From Geosiphon pyriformis (taxonomy: Eukaryota > Glomeromycota > Glomeromycetes > Archaeosporales > Geosiphonaceae), in assembly GCA_016748015.1 (NCBI GenBank), contig JAAOMT010000474.1, positions 54,910 to 118,909 of the forward strand: a stretch of 64,000 nt of DNA. Reading direction: 5' to 3'. The stretch's first letter is position 1. Every line of letters begins with the position of its first letter. Shown here in pieces: positions 10,570-21,660 of the stretch. The notes beneath the pieces were generated by a model that did not search any database, had not been told where the DNA came from, and saw nothing but the letters and a program-made list of their open reading frames with translations. Position numbers and translations under genes: made by a program.

Positions 10570-12118
10570 AATCTTACAAAGAACTAGCACCAAAAGCAGT
10601 TATCCAAAAGTGACAGAATCAGAAATAATAGAGACAATCTATTTAGGATTTGCCAAATTCTTATTTTAACAGTATAGCCAACAATTGGGCTTAACCAACA
10701 ACCATTATTCAGCAGAATTAGCCTTTAACTTTTACATCAAAGAAAAAATCACAGATTTTCTAAAAAGACCAGTTGACATTAAATCAGTAAGAGAAAATTT
10801 CTATACAGAATTAATCCAATACATTAGCTTACTACAAAATCACAGTTTTACACCAATTATCAGGGAAATCAATCAAGAAATTGAAAGATATATTCAACAA
10901 TAATTCCTCATTATCTATCTAGATAAGAGTAAAAGAAAGTTACAAACACCAGCTGCAATCCTAAAAGGAATAAAATTATTAATGTCAAAGAAACAAAGAA
11001 TTAAATCTCTACTATATTCATTATATTATCACACATCTGAAAGTACTATTAATATTACATCAGTAAGCATGTTCACATTAAATGCGACATCAATATTTAA
11101 ATAACTTCTATTTCAAAGTAAACAAAAAAAAACAGAATTATTAGGAACTTATAACAATTATTTTGAAGGATTAAAATTGTGATTACCAATACCATCAGAA
11201 TTTTGATCACCATCAACTCAACCAGATTTTGAAACTGCAAGTCCCTAGGAGATAACAAAATTGGAAGAAGAGAAAAACAACAATCAAGAATTTAATTATC
11301 AAAACCCAATTGTAGAAAACCCAGAAATTGAAACTTCAAGTATTTAAATATAGCAAAATCAGAACAATCCCAAATTCGATACTATTAATTAACACTTACT
11401 TTCAGCAATTATGATCAATCAGTCACCAATTGAACTGATTGCTGAACTAATTCAACAACCACAAGTACTATTTCAACAACAACCATAACAACCACTTCAA
11501 CAATTGCCACAACAAATAGCATATGCACCAATCACCAAAATTGAAAAGTTTACTGACAAAAAAATGATGTGCAAATGTAACTGAACAATATGGAAAAAGC
11601 CATTGCAGCTAATGGATGAAATGATACCAGAGCTATGCAAACTATTCCATATTTTCTTTAAGATACTACCAATTTATGATACCAAAGCTTAGTAAACAAA
11701 CCCCAAGATTTTAATGCATTTAAGCTCAAGTTTTTAAGATATTTTAGCAACAATAACAGCATCAATTACTTGGCCAATATCTTTACCAATATTAAACAAG
11801 AAGACACCAAAGCAGTTACTACCTACTTAGAATGCTTCCACAAAAACCTATGCCAAATTTAGGCAATACAAGCTGATTATTTTACAGCACCACAAATCTG
11901 AACCAATTTATCCATAGTCTGCACAATAGCATACTTTAATGTATACATCCACTACACCCAGCAGATCTTTAAGCTGCCATCACAAATGCCAGAGATTTCG
12001 AAGCCACTAAACTTAAAGCCAATCATGCCCAAGCCATAAATCTAGTAATGAATGAATTATTTGAATGGGAATCTAAGCTGAAACAATTCAGTGATTCCAT
12101 TAATCAGAAAATTGAAGG
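10570..12118 (+). pseudogene. Element A gag, N-terminal and capsid part
   Basis: The N-terminal region (open at 10685-10903) matches element H (42247-42462) and the start of C's gag. A Gln- and Asn-rich linker follows (11230-11520), then a capsid-like region of the Ty3 gag type (about 11530-12060), ending near KQFSDSINQKIEG. At the expected start all three relatives (A, C, H) have a GTG rather than an ATG in the same context. Stops at Gln codons and frameshifts break it. A solo LTR interrupts it at 12119. Confidence 0.78.
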
Positions 12119-12997
12119 TGTTATTGGATGGTTTTCTTGTTATATTTAATTGTTGATATTCCATTTTAATGGCAATCAGTCTTTCGTGAGTTTCTCAATT
12201 CTATTTGTGTTATAATGTTACTGTTATACTGAAGGCTTTCTTTTTAATGTTGTAATGTAAGTTATTTTTCAATTCCTGATTGTTGTGTGTTTTTATGTAC
12301 TCCTTCTCAGAGGCTGAACTGAAATCTACCCACTGTTTGGGGTCTTCTCTGAGGCTATCCTTGCAATTGTCTGATGTGTTTCTCTAATCTAGAAACACAG
12401 AATGTTAATGGTCTTTAGAGCTTTTTTTTCTAATTTTTACAATAAAGCTTTTATCAATTAGTAACAATATGAATAATTTTCATCAAGGATTATTCTTCCA
12501 AAGGATTCAGTTGATGAATGATAGTTTCATTCAATAAATAATACAAGTAAGTTTCTTAATACTTTGGGTTGTGATAATTCAGTTTTAAATATTCTTTTTC
12601 ATTTCTTTTTGATTTAAAGGTTTCTTGGGATATTTAATTTGAAAGTATGATTTAAAGTGGAGTTTGTTGGATAAAATTGGATCTATTGCTTGATAAGTTA
12701 TGATTTTTATTACTTGATTGTTTTTTTCTCAATATTAAAACTACTGTATATATACATGTTTGTAGTTCTATGAAAAAAAACATTGTAATACTTTTTTTTT
12801 GATATTTCAACCTGGTGTTTGCTGCTATCACCAGTTGGTGTTGGCTGCTATTGTGAACTGGTGCTTGCCACTATTGCAAGATGGTGTTTGCTACTATGTT
12901 AATCATTACCTTTCTAAGATTATTACTGCGTTATATTATGATTGAATAGTTTGTATTATTTTTATGATTCTTTTTGCTAAATTCTTAAACTGTAACA
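12119..12997. mobile_element. Solo LTR inserted in element A gag
   Basis: 879 bp starting TGTTATTGGATGG and ending CTTAAACTGTAACA, the same terminal signature as the other LTRs. The gag reading resumes behind it. Flanks are AAGG (12115-12118) and AAGA (12998-13001), a 4-bp target duplication with one G-to-A change. There is no internal coding sequence, so the element was probably lost by LTR-LTR recombination. The interior does not resemble the other LTRs here, so it stands for a further, otherwise unseen family. Orientation is not certain. Confidence 0.8.
12813..12904. repeat. 23-bp minisatellite, four units, in the solo LTR
   Basis: Four units each starting TGGTG at 12813, 12836, 12859 and 12882, exactly 23 bp apart, with a core of the kind TGGTGTTTGCTGCTAT. 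Units differ at several positions. It is the only part of this LTR that is not AT-rich. Confidence 0.85.
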
Positions 12998-13001
12998 AAG
13001 A

Positions 13002-13560
13002 GTACTTAGCTAACAACAATTAGTTTATTTATCAATCCCCACAATATTATAACAACTTAGAAAACTCTAGTTGGCCTTAAAATCAGATGTATTTATCATT
13101 ATTAGTCAATTAACCATGACAATAGAAGATACATGTTTGTTACAATTGTGGTAAACAAAATTATTTCAAAGCTAACTGCAAGGTATATTGCAACCAATCA
13201 TGATTAGAGAATCAATATTGAAACCTTGATTACAGATTTTAAACTTTAAATCACTACCCAAATCAAGATTACTATTAACCATATTACACTTAAGTAGCAC
13301 AGCAACCAATCTACCAAATCCCAATCTATCAAACTTCAGCACCAGTTATCTACCAACCACAGTCACAAGTAATATATCAACCCCAACAAATTTAAACCTC
13401 ACCATAAAATCTAATTTAAACATTACCCAGAAACCAAAGACTAAGAATCATTCAGCAAAACTGGAGATCAGTGATGGTTGTTCATTAACCAATCTCTAGT
13501 TCATTTAACCATATCTTAAGATCATGTTCCAGAAATTTGGAAAATAGGTACAACCAAAAT
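13002..13560 (+). pseudogene. Element A gag, nucleocapsid part
   Basis: Follows the solo LTR. A zinc-knuckle block at 13138-13179 reads CYNCGKQNYFKANC: the spacing C-x2-C-x4-H-x4-C is kept, but the His is Tyr (CAT to TAT). A Gln/Pro/Tyr-rich stretch follows, as in element C. The nucleocapsid would bind and package the genomic RNA. In-frame stops lie at expected Gln codons. Confidence 0.75.
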
Positions 13561-14235
13561 CCAAGTTCTCAGAACTATCTAAGTCTCTTGATTACCTCAG
13601 AAGATGCCTCAATCAACAATCTGAAAATCTCCCCAAAGCAAACAATTAACAACATATCTCCAGCCACTGTTATCAATGACAAATTGTTAGCAGCCATTTT
13701 TTTTTTTGAAATTGAGGGACCAACCAAAACCCCACATTTTAGTGGAGCCACTCTTGATACAAAACCCATCACTGCTATGTATACTGACACCAAAGTCAAT
13801 GAACAGACCATCAAGCTGATTCTAAATAGTAGTTCAGTAGATAGCATCATTACATGACAACTTATGAACCAATTAGGTTGCTGAGTTAATTGTATTGTCA
13901 GTGCCAAAATTATTACTGCTAATAGAGCTACCAAAACTCCAATTGGTGAAATCAACAATTTTCCCATTGAAGTCAATAGTATCATTGTATCAATTAAGGT
14001 TTTAGTCATGAAAGCCACTCAATATTAAGCTTTTATTGGTAATGACTGGCTGTCTAAAACCAACACAATGCTTAACTAGACTATGTAGAAGCTCAAGCTT
14101 AGCCAACATGGTTACCACATGTGAGTGCCAGCAATCTGTGGACACTTTAAGCCAACCATCACACAACCACTAATTGAATTCAAAAACAATAAAAAAACCT
14201 ATCTGAGAAGCCTACCAAGTCTCATGAGCTAATAA
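13560..14235 (+). pseudogene. Element A aspartic protease
   Basis: Retropepsin-like region with AMYTDTKVNEQTIKLIL before the active-site loop. The triad expected to read DSG is N-S-S here (codons 13825-13833). Downstream ITANRATKTPIGEINNF and KVLVMKATQY align with the same stretch in C, E, F and G. The protease would cleave the polyprotein in the particle. With no catalytic Asp and with stops (TGA at 13855-13857) it is dead. The short minus-strand ORF across 13575-14018 is a shadow. Confidence 0.8.
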
Positions 14236-14650
14236 AAACCACAATGAATTACCACTCATACTTTTTTGGAACAACAAAAGAAAAGGAAAAAAAATAGAAA
14301 ATAACTTATTACAAGCAAGCATCTCCACTTATACTCCATACATTACCACTACATAAAACCAGCCAAACTACCATTAACCAAAGCTAGTATGCATCAACTG
14401 TCACAAAAAATTGTCATCAATGGGTGCATGTTGTGGCAACAATGAGGAATGACCAACAACAACAAAGTTTTATTGTTATCTCTGCATTTTCAAATAGTTT
14501 GAATGACCAAAGAGACAAAAAAAATGGAACAACAAACTATGCATGGCTTGTAGAAAAACTCTGTTGAATAAAGAAATATGGAATAATATCCCTGGATAAG
14601 AAGAAACTTGTAACAAATTGTGCCAATACATGATTCTAATCAGTAACTGG
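14236..14650 (+). pseudogene. Element A Cys-rich module, first part (cut by C)
   Basis: Aligns with the region between protease and dUTPase in C, E and G. The part before the break includes the equivalent of the ACRETLLN block and reads on to LISNW at 14650, where element C's LTR begins. The reading resumes at 24658 with RKK. The function is unknown; several Cys pairs suggest metal binding. Confidence 0.7.
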
Positions 14651-15486
14651 TGTTACAAATAATTATTTGGGGTCTTAAATCAAATAACAAATCCGTAACT
14701 TAATGCTTTGGTATCTTGATAACATGAGTAATATTAGTATGTTATTGTTATCTAAAGGTTTTATGGTTGAGTTTTTTGTATAATAAACAGAGATTTAATA
14801 GTAGTTTCAGTAGTCTCCCAGAATTGCAATTCCATCAAATTTTTTTCTCAGCATGGTGGCCAGTAATCCTCCTGGTAAGCTATTCTCAATTTTATGAGTG
14901 TTCTATTCTTGTTTCATGGGTCTTTTATCAGTCCTTATAATGTCTTTTAATTCAGCGCTTTAATTTTTAATCAGTTTTAGTAACCAACAATAAAATAAAA
15001 GAAAATAAAGAAATAAAAAAGTAAATTAATGCAATTGCAAGTTAGTATTCCATCAATAGCCATGATCAAGAACTATTGTTCCAGCATGGTCAAGTATTGA
15101 TTACTATCAACATAAAGTATTGATAGTAAAGAGTGAAATTAAGATAACAAATAGTTATTTATTGATATTTGTAATGGAGAAAGTTGCTTAGATTAAATCT
15201 AAATGGAGAGATCTGTCTTTTCTATTTCTAATGCTATCACTATATATACATAATTTGGGTTCTATGAAATTGCTCACATTCTTGAGCAATGTGCTATAAT
15301 TTTTCAAGCAATGCTTACATTGCTAAGCAATATGCCATATTTTTTTGACATTGCTCTATATTGCTGAGCAATGTGCTGTGATTTCTGACATTGCTCTACA
15401 TTGTTGAGCAATGTGTTTACATGCTAACTACTACTTTTTTATTGGTCTACTCTTTTTCTATATCTGTTTTCTTTTTATGAGTAACA
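14651..15486 (-). repeat. 3' LTR of element C
   Basis: 836 bp, ending GTAACA at 15486; its partner is 23822-24653. It contains the inverse of TACTAAC (GTTAGTA, 15041-15047), a TATA-like run near 15238-15250 and the palindrome array 15274-15420. Compared with the 5' LTR it carries one extra palindrome unit and lacks a short insertion in the part near base 14750. Confidence 0.9.
15274..15420. repeat. Palindromic repeat array in U3 of element C
   Basis: Recurrent near-palindromes of the form ACATTGCTNAGCAATGT, for example CTATATTGCTGAGCAATGTG and CTACATTGTTGAGCAATGTG, about 35-40 bp apart. The 5' LTR has the same array at 24478-24590 with one unit fewer. It lies upstream (minus strand) of the TATA-like run, so it may bind a dimeric regulator of LTR transcription. 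This role is inferred. Confidence 0.8.
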
Positions 15487-15502
15487 TTATCTCCTTCTTT
15501 TA
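15487..15502 (-). other. Polypurine tract of element C
   Basis: On the minus strand the bases just before the 3' LTR read AAAAGAAGGAGATAA. Such a tract primes plus-strand DNA synthesis. Equivalent tracts precede the 3' LTRs of A, D and E. Confidence 0.75.
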
Positions 15503-16480
15503 ATATTAAGCTCTATCAAAATTCTTGTTTTGTATTAATTCTAATACTTCTTTTTCAAGTATTGTTTGTTTAACTCTGTTTCTCACGTTTTCTACTTGTG
15601 TATTGTTCATTCTTCCCCATTGGTTAATGGTTATGGTTTTTATGTCAGAGTGTAACAGTATTTCTGGATAGTTCCGAAATATGTTGTGTAGTCGGTATAT
15701 TGTTTTAACATATAGTGTTGAATTTGTTTTCTTTCCAATAAATTCTTCAATTTGTTATATTATGTCTTGGTTGAATATTTTCTTGGATTTGTCGATATAC
15801 AACTCCTGAATATTCAACTTTTGACCTAACTGGTAGTAGCAATACAATATTGGAAGTTGTTCTGTTCATTGCTTTCAATTTTTTTTTGTAAGTTTTTCTG
15901 TTGGTGCCATAATAGGTATTTTTTCAAAAAGTGTTTTTTACTTTTTCTATTAAGTTATTTGTCCAGTTTTTATTATTCTTTGGTGGCTGCTGATATGGTG
16001 TACTCTTTGTCTTTCTTTGGGTGTTTTGATATCAAATTATTTGGTTGTTAATGACAATTTCTATGTCTAACTGTTGTTGACTTAAGACTTGGAACAATTG
16101 TTAAGCTATGATGTAAATATAATCTGGTATTTCCATTTTTCTTGGTTGCTTTTGTCACATATACTGTGTCTTTTATATACTCTTTTTGGTTGTTCAATTT
16201 GATGTGTTTGGTTCAATAACTATGATTGGTTCCAGATCTCATGGAATCTCATCTGGTTGAACTAGTATTTTTTGTACTCCCAGTTATAAAATATTATTAG
16301 TGGATGATGATGTTATCTGGTAATATGGTTTTAGTCGATTACTATGTGCTGTTTTGGCTAAGATTTTGTTGTTTCATCTTAATTTATAAGCTCTATTTTT
16401 TAGAACTTCTTCTATGTGAAATGGTCTATCTTATTTAGGGTTGAATTTTCCACTCCATTGTTTTTCTACTTTGGTACAAT
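15503..16480 (-). pseudogene. Element C polyprotein tail after integrase
   Basis: The C-terminal region aligns with the tail of element D (50541-51650). It is rich in Asn, Lys and Tyr and contains the block VKQTILEKEVLEL on the minus strand just before the polypurine tract. It has no domain I recognise; a chromodomain was looked for and not seen. The short plus-strand ORFs 15857-16051 and 16441-16689 are shadows. Confidence 0.5.
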
Positions 16481-16489
16481 GTAAGAGTA

Positions 16490-17572
16490 CTTTGTTTCCA
16501 ATCTTAAATTCAACTGGTTTATCTGATAGTTGGTTATCATGTTGTTCTTTTTGCTTTTCTTGTGACTTTTGGATGTTATCAGCTGCTTTTTATCATCTGT
16601 TTTCTAGTTTTTTATTAAGTCATATGTTCTTTTCAACAATGTTTCTTGGAAATTATCTTTTGTTATTGGTTCAGTTAGATATGTATTGATCTTTATTTCA
16701 ATTGGTAATGTTGCTGTTCTATCATATATCAATTTAAATGGTGTTGCTTGTGTGGTATCTTGCTTCATTGTCTGATAAGCAAATAATACTGATGATATAA
16801 ACAAATTCCATTCATCCTGGTTTTTTTAACTGATTTTGGCAATTGCTTCATACAATGTTTTATTAAATCTTTCAACTAAGTCATTTGTTTATGAATAGTA
16901 TAGTAATGATAATGGTTTTTTGATTCCAAATCTTTGGCTTAACTTTGCTAATGTGCTATTCACAAAGTGAGTTCCTTAATCAGATAATAATTTTCTTGGA
17001 CATCCATGTTGACAGATCAAGTCTTGATGAATAAATTTGGCAACAGATTCTGCATCTGCTCTTTGAATGGCTTTTGCTTCTGACCATTTTGTAAGATAAT
17101 TCATGGCTACTGCAATATTGTTGTTTCTGCTGGTGATTGTTAATGGTCTGACTAAGTCAATTCCAATGTAATTGAATAATTGCCCCACTTTGATTGGTCT
17201 CAATAGTTTACTGGGTTTTGCTCCTTCTCTTCTCTAACAAGCATTACAATTTTGAACATATTGGATGATATCTGGATATATTGATGGCCAATAGTATCTT
17301 TTTCTGGTTCTTTCTATGGTTGTTTCTTTATGAAAATGTCCTGTTGTTGGATCAGAGTGCATGTTGAATAGTATTGTCTCTTTTTCTGGTTCTGTAATTA
17401 CTCTGGTTGGTTGATCTAGATTTTTTCTGTTTTTCCGATAAAATATATTCTGGTGGATAATAAAATATTTTGATTGTTGTTTAATGCTGTTTTGTTTATT
17501 TTGAGATAATTTCTCCTTGAACTGTTGAGTATTTATATAATGTTGGAGTTGTTGGTATTTTTGTGTGTTCAT
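16490..17572 (-). pseudogene. Element C integrase
   Basis: The N-terminal H-H-C-C zinc finger is in 17572-17234 (HSDPTTGHFHKET, then NCNAC). The core follows: GIDLV (first Asp), LLSDQGTHF (second Asp) and LVERFN (Glu), so the D,D-35-E residues are all present. The block FAYQTMKQDTTQATPFKLIY marks the end of the core. The enzyme would insert the cDNA into the genome. A stop after NCNAC, one at a Gln codon before TNDLVERFN and one at an expected Gln in the AKIS block disrupt it. Confidence 0.85.
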
Positions 17573-17639
17573 TTTTTGTTATATTTTTGTGTTTAATGGT
17601 TGGATTTTGTTATATTTTTGAGTTGAAATGTTCAGATTT

Positions 17640-18110
17640 GTTTCATTTATGACAAACTGTTAGCATTTTTATTGTCTTTTTCCTTTTTATAGTGTACTGT
17701 AAAATTACATGGTGAAAGTGCTATTTTCTATTTTGCATGTTGGTTGTCTCCAAATTTTTGTTTCTGGATTGAAGTCAATCCTTTGTGATCAGTGTGTACC
17801 TCAAATTTTTGGCTTAAGTACTCTTTCCATTTTACAACAGCCCAGTAGATTGCTAAATGTTCCAGTGCTGGTGTTCCATAGTTTTTTTTGGCTGGCATTA
17901 AGCTTTAACTGGCATATGCTACTGGATGTTCTCTTCCATCCAGTCTTTTTTGTAATAGTACTGCTCTTAATGCTTGGTCTGATGCATCAGTAGTAATGAT
18001 GAATGGTTTGCTGTGATCTGGATAGATCAGTACTGGTGCTTGGATGAGCTTTCTTCTTAATGTGTTAAAAGCTTCTTGTTGGGCTTCTGTTTATTCATAC
18101 TTTACATTTT
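17640..18110 (-). pseudogene. Element C RNase H
   Basis: The minus-strand translation has TTDASDQAL (Asp 1), ALEHLAIYWAV (Glu), VHTDHKGLTS (Asp 2) and NANSLS where a final Asp is expected (Asn now). It belongs to the RNase H type that follows RT in Ty3/Gypsy elements and removes genomic RNA during reverse transcription. Stops occur at expected Trp and Gln codons. Bases 17573-17640 are a degraded spacer to the integrase. Confidence 0.8.
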
Positions 18111-18879
18111 TTGTTTGAAGCTGGTAAAGTAGTTGAGCTATTTTAGAAAAGTCCTTGATAAAGCAGTAGTAATATCCAGCCAATCCCAAGAATGCTTTTA
18201 ATTTTGTGAGATTAGTTGGTACTAAAAAGTTCTTAACAGTTTCTATCTTATCTGAATCTGTTTTGATACCATCTTTGCTCATAACATGTTCCAAAAATTT
18301 GAGTTCAGTTTTTCCAAAGAAGCATTTGATGGCATTTAGCTTCAATTCTGCTCTTCTCAACTTTTTGAACACTTGTTGAAGATAATATAGATGATCATCA
18401 AATGTTTTGAAGAACACATTAGTGTCATCTAAGTAAACAACTACTGATTTCTACAGTAGTCTAGTGTAAACAATTTTTATAAGCCATTGGAATGTTGTTG
18501 GTGCATTCATCAAGCCAAATAGCATAACTTCAAATTCAAAATTCTCTTCTCGTGTTGTGAAAGCTGTTTTCTTTTTATTTTCTGGTTTCATGGTTACTTG
18601 CCAGTAACTGCTGTCTAAGTCTAAAGTTGAGAACCATTTCTTTCTACTGAAAACATCGAACAATTTTTGGATCTTTGGGGTTGGATAGCTATCATCTTTA
18701 GTGACTCCATTCAGTTTTTGGTAATCCATACAAAAGCAAATTTTTCTATTCTTCTTATGGACCAGTACCACTGGTGATAACCATGGGCTCATTGATAGTT
18801 GAATTAACCTGTTGTCAAGCATCTGGTTGATTTCTTGACAAATGATTTCATGACTGGCTGGTGGTACTCTGTATGCTTG
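18111..18879 (-). pseudogene. Element C reverse transcriptase
   Basis: Open pieces 18822-18451 and 18417-18091. Motifs: VVLVHKKNRKICFCMDYQKLN, STLDLDSSYWQV (motif A Asp kept), FGLMNAPTTFQ (motif B) and VVYLDD (motif C kept), then the thumb with GLAGYYYCFIKDFS. A TAG stop at an expected Trp separates the pieces immediately before the VVYLDD block. Otherwise this is one of the better-preserved domains. It would convert the RNA into cDNA within the particle. Confidence 0.9.
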
Positions 18880-19420
18880 TTATTTGATTGGAATTGTATC
18901 TTTGGTCTTGATTTGATGCTGAATTATGTCAGTTCTGCCAAATTCATTTTCACTGGCAAAGATATCATTGAAATTGTTAAGTAACATCTTAAGTTGTATA
19001 TGTTGAAATGGGTCTAAGTTCTCCATATTCATCTGTTCCAACTGTTTTGGTTGGAGCAGATAACATTCTTCTTGTCTATATATGGTTTGTAATGTAATAT
19101 CCACATATCTGCATAGTTGTGAAAAATCTGGAATGGTGTTTGGCAGTTAGTCTTCAATTTTGATAGTTAAATAGCTGATGATGGTTCTTTCTGATATTTC
19201 TACAACATTTTTAGTGTTGTTGTAGATGGAAATTTTGATGTGATTATGGTTCTTGGCTGGTATGTGAAGATTGATGAGTTCAATCTCTCCTAATTCACAC
19301 AGTGTTGCTTCTGCCTCAAAAATTTGAATCTGATCCTTACTTTCCTTTCTATAACCACTATGTACTGGTCATATGGTGGAATGGAAATTGGTTGATAAGT
19401 GGAGATAATTTCTCCCTTGT
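18880..19420 (-). pseudogene. Element C linker between dUTPase and RT
   Basis: About 180 codons with a beta-rich look. One-base frameshift near 19340: upstream the frame follows the dUTPase, downstream it follows RT. The same linker is found in A (25776-26087), D (54406-54116), E, F (49236-49448) and G (37120-37383), so it is a fixed part of the polyprotein. From its end, LEQMNMENLDPFQHIQLKML leads into the usual Gypsy RT start (DIFA..NEFGRT). Its role is not known. Confidence 0.65.
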
Positions 19421-19439
19421 CAATAATTTTTTCCTCTGC

Positions 19440-19870
19440 CATATTAACTGGTACATCTATTCTATCTGTGAATCCAAATCTCTGTATCTCTCTTGCTGTA
19501 ATTCCTAATTCTTCTCTATTCTCTACTGCTACTAATTGAGCTACTTTAACTAGAGGCAGAAATATTGCCTATACTATCTTTTCATTTGGTTTTATAATAT
19601 AGGCCTTTTTTGAGTCATTTTGTAGCATAGCAATGATATTTTCTACATATTCTACATCAATTATTCCTCTTCTGATGTTGATTCCTTTTTTTGCTAGGCT
19701 ACTTCTAAATGCTAATTGAACTATAGTTATTGCTAGAATTTCCAGTGCTATTTTGAGATCAATGCATATGTGTGAATGTGGTTCCAATTTGATGGTATGC
19801 TTTCTTAGATATCTCTGATCAAATCCAGCATCAGTATCATGCATGCGTTCTGACATAATACCTTCATTAT
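19440..19870 (-). pseudogene. Element C dUTPase domain
   Basis: The minus strand shows the ordered trimeric dUTPase motifs: DTDAGFDQRYL (motif 1), AFRSSLAKKGIN (motif 2), GIIDVEYVENI (motif 3), IIKPNEKIVQA (motif 4) and a mutated Gly-rich end near IQRFGFTD (motif 5). Such enzymes hydrolyse dUTP to dUMP and keep uracil out of cDNA. It lies between protease and RT, in frame with the Cys-rich module. Motif 3 has Glu for the usual Gly before Asn, so activity is doubtful even apart from the stop at 19569. Confidence 0.85.
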
Positions 19871-20129
19871 TATCACTGAACTATTTAAGTTCTTACTTTT
19901 TGGTGAGATTAGGGAATGCAATATATTTTTTGGAGTTTAAATCTGAGTTTGAATCATTACCATTTTGATTGCCATATTAAATAAAGCTAAAACCATTGTT
20001 TTTGTTGTCATTATTGTCAGAGTTTGAATTGGGATTGAAATTTGATTCTGATTTTGATGCATAGCTGCTGATTAGTTCTTCTTCTTCAGGAATCGTGTAG
20101 ATCATATATGGTGGTAGATTGTAAATAAA

Positions 20130-21150
20130 GTCACACTCATTACAATATTAGAAGTCACATAGGATCAAACAGTGGTCACATAGTTGAGTGTTTATTTCTT
20201 CCAGCCATTGTTCTTGTTCTTTTTGAGTGGGTGCCAATTCTTGGTAGTGTTCATGGAATTGTTTTAGATCCAGTAGATTTATGACTGGTTCTGGGTACCA
20301 GTCAAGCTCTATGGGTTTTAGTGGGTTATTTTTGATTGTCCTTATTTCTTTTGGTGACACTCCTTTGATTTTGGTGAGAGCCATTCACCAAATTTTGTCA
20401 TCATCATGTGGACATCCATTCAAGTGTTTGATGGTTTGTCTCCAGGCAGCATCTATGGATGTTTTTTTTCTTATCCAGTTGCTTATGAGAATTATGTATT
20501 GACATGATTTATCATCTATTTCTCCTTTCTCAGGAATGTCATTCCACATTTTTTCATTAAGGAGAGTTTCCCTACAAGCCAAGCATGGCTCATTATCCTA
20601 TTTTCCAACTTGTTTTGGTCTTCCAAAGCATTCAATGAGGCATAAATGGCAATAAAACTTAGTTGCCATCTGGTATTTCTCATCATTGTCATAGCATGCA
20701 CCCATTGATGACAATTTTTTGCCACAATCAATGCATATCAGCTTTGGTCAGCAATAGCTCAATAGTTGTGGTGATATATATATATAAGGGGTGTAACTGG
20801 CAGTTGGTAGTGGCTCTTCTTCTTTTGCTTTTCCTTTCCTTTTTTCTTTTTCATCCCATTCCTAAGTTGGCAGTTCTTTTGAATTATGGTCAGTTTTTCA
20901 GGCTTGGTCAGCATTCCAAGTAAATTTTGTTTCCTTCTGTTTTCTTTTGTTATTGTCATCCCAGAATAGTATGAGCAGTAGTTTATTGTGGTCATCTTTG
21001 GTCCACAATACTTGATAGGCTTTCTAAGTTGGTTTCTTCTTGTTTTCCTCGAACTTGATTAGTGATTACATAATAGTGCTGGGCTTGAAGTGACCACAAG
21101 TTGCTGGTATCTGGATGTGTTAGCCATTTTGGCTGAGTTGTAATTCTTGA
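20130..21150 (-). pseudogene. Element C Cys-rich module between protease and dUTPase
   Basis: About 330 codons. On the minus strand: CGKKLSSMGAC, FYCHLCLIECFGRPKQ, PCLACRETLLNEKMWNDIP, CQYIILISNWIRKKTSIDAAW, then PHDDDKIW and a helical stretch with FHEHYQELAPTQKEQEQ, ending in a short Cys ribbon (CDHCLILC then YCNEC, about 20185-20130). A TATA microsatellite near 20775 coincides with a frameshift. The spacing of the Cys pairs suggests metal binding. It is not a gag knuckle or integrase finger. I know no name for the module. The pieces 20731-20516 and 20502-20281 are out of frame. Confidence 0.65.
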
Positions 21151-21660
21151 GTGGTCTAATCAAGTATGGCATTAGTTTTGGATAACCAATTATTGCCCAC
21201 TAATGCTTGATATTGGGTTGCTTCTATTACTAGAATTTTGATAGGAGTAATGATGTCATTGACTTTGAAAGAGAAGTTATCAATTTCACTGATTGGAGTT
21301 TTAGTCACTTCATCAGCAGTAATAATGCATACACTGGCAATATAATCAACTTGGCAACCTAATTGGTTTATAAGTTGTCATGTGATGATGGTGTCAGCTG
21401 ATCTACTATCTAGAATTAGTTTAATGATGTGGCCATTAACTTTTGTGTCAGTGTACATAGCAATAATTGGTTTGGTGTCAAGAGTGGCTCTACTGAATAA
21501 TGAGACTGGTATGGTTTTCTCGAGTTTGAATGGAAAAATTGCTACTAGTGATTTGTCATTGGTAATGGTGACTGGAAGTATGTTGCTGGTAAGTGATTGT
21601 TTTTGGTTGGTTTCTGAGTTGTTGGGTAAGGTGTCTTTTGGGGTAACCAGAAGACTTAAA
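21150..21660 (-). pseudogene. Element C aspartic protease
   Basis: The active-site loop reads D-S-R (codons 21402-21410, minus strand) followed by SADTIIT; the Asp is kept but the Gly is Arg. ITADEVTKTPISEIDNF and ILVIEATQYQALVGN follow, as in the other elements. A TGA after TIIT replaces an expected codon. The plus-strand ORF 21382-21663 is a shadow. Confidence 0.8.

Noticed and set aside
13575-14018. 147-codon minus-strand ORF resembling a membrane protein
   Set aside because: It lies opposite element A's gag tail and protease; hydrophobicity comes from the complement of Asn/Lys/Ile codons.
15503-16480. Chromodomain at the C-terminus of element C
   Set aside because: No aromatic cage pattern or typical motif was seen in the tail.
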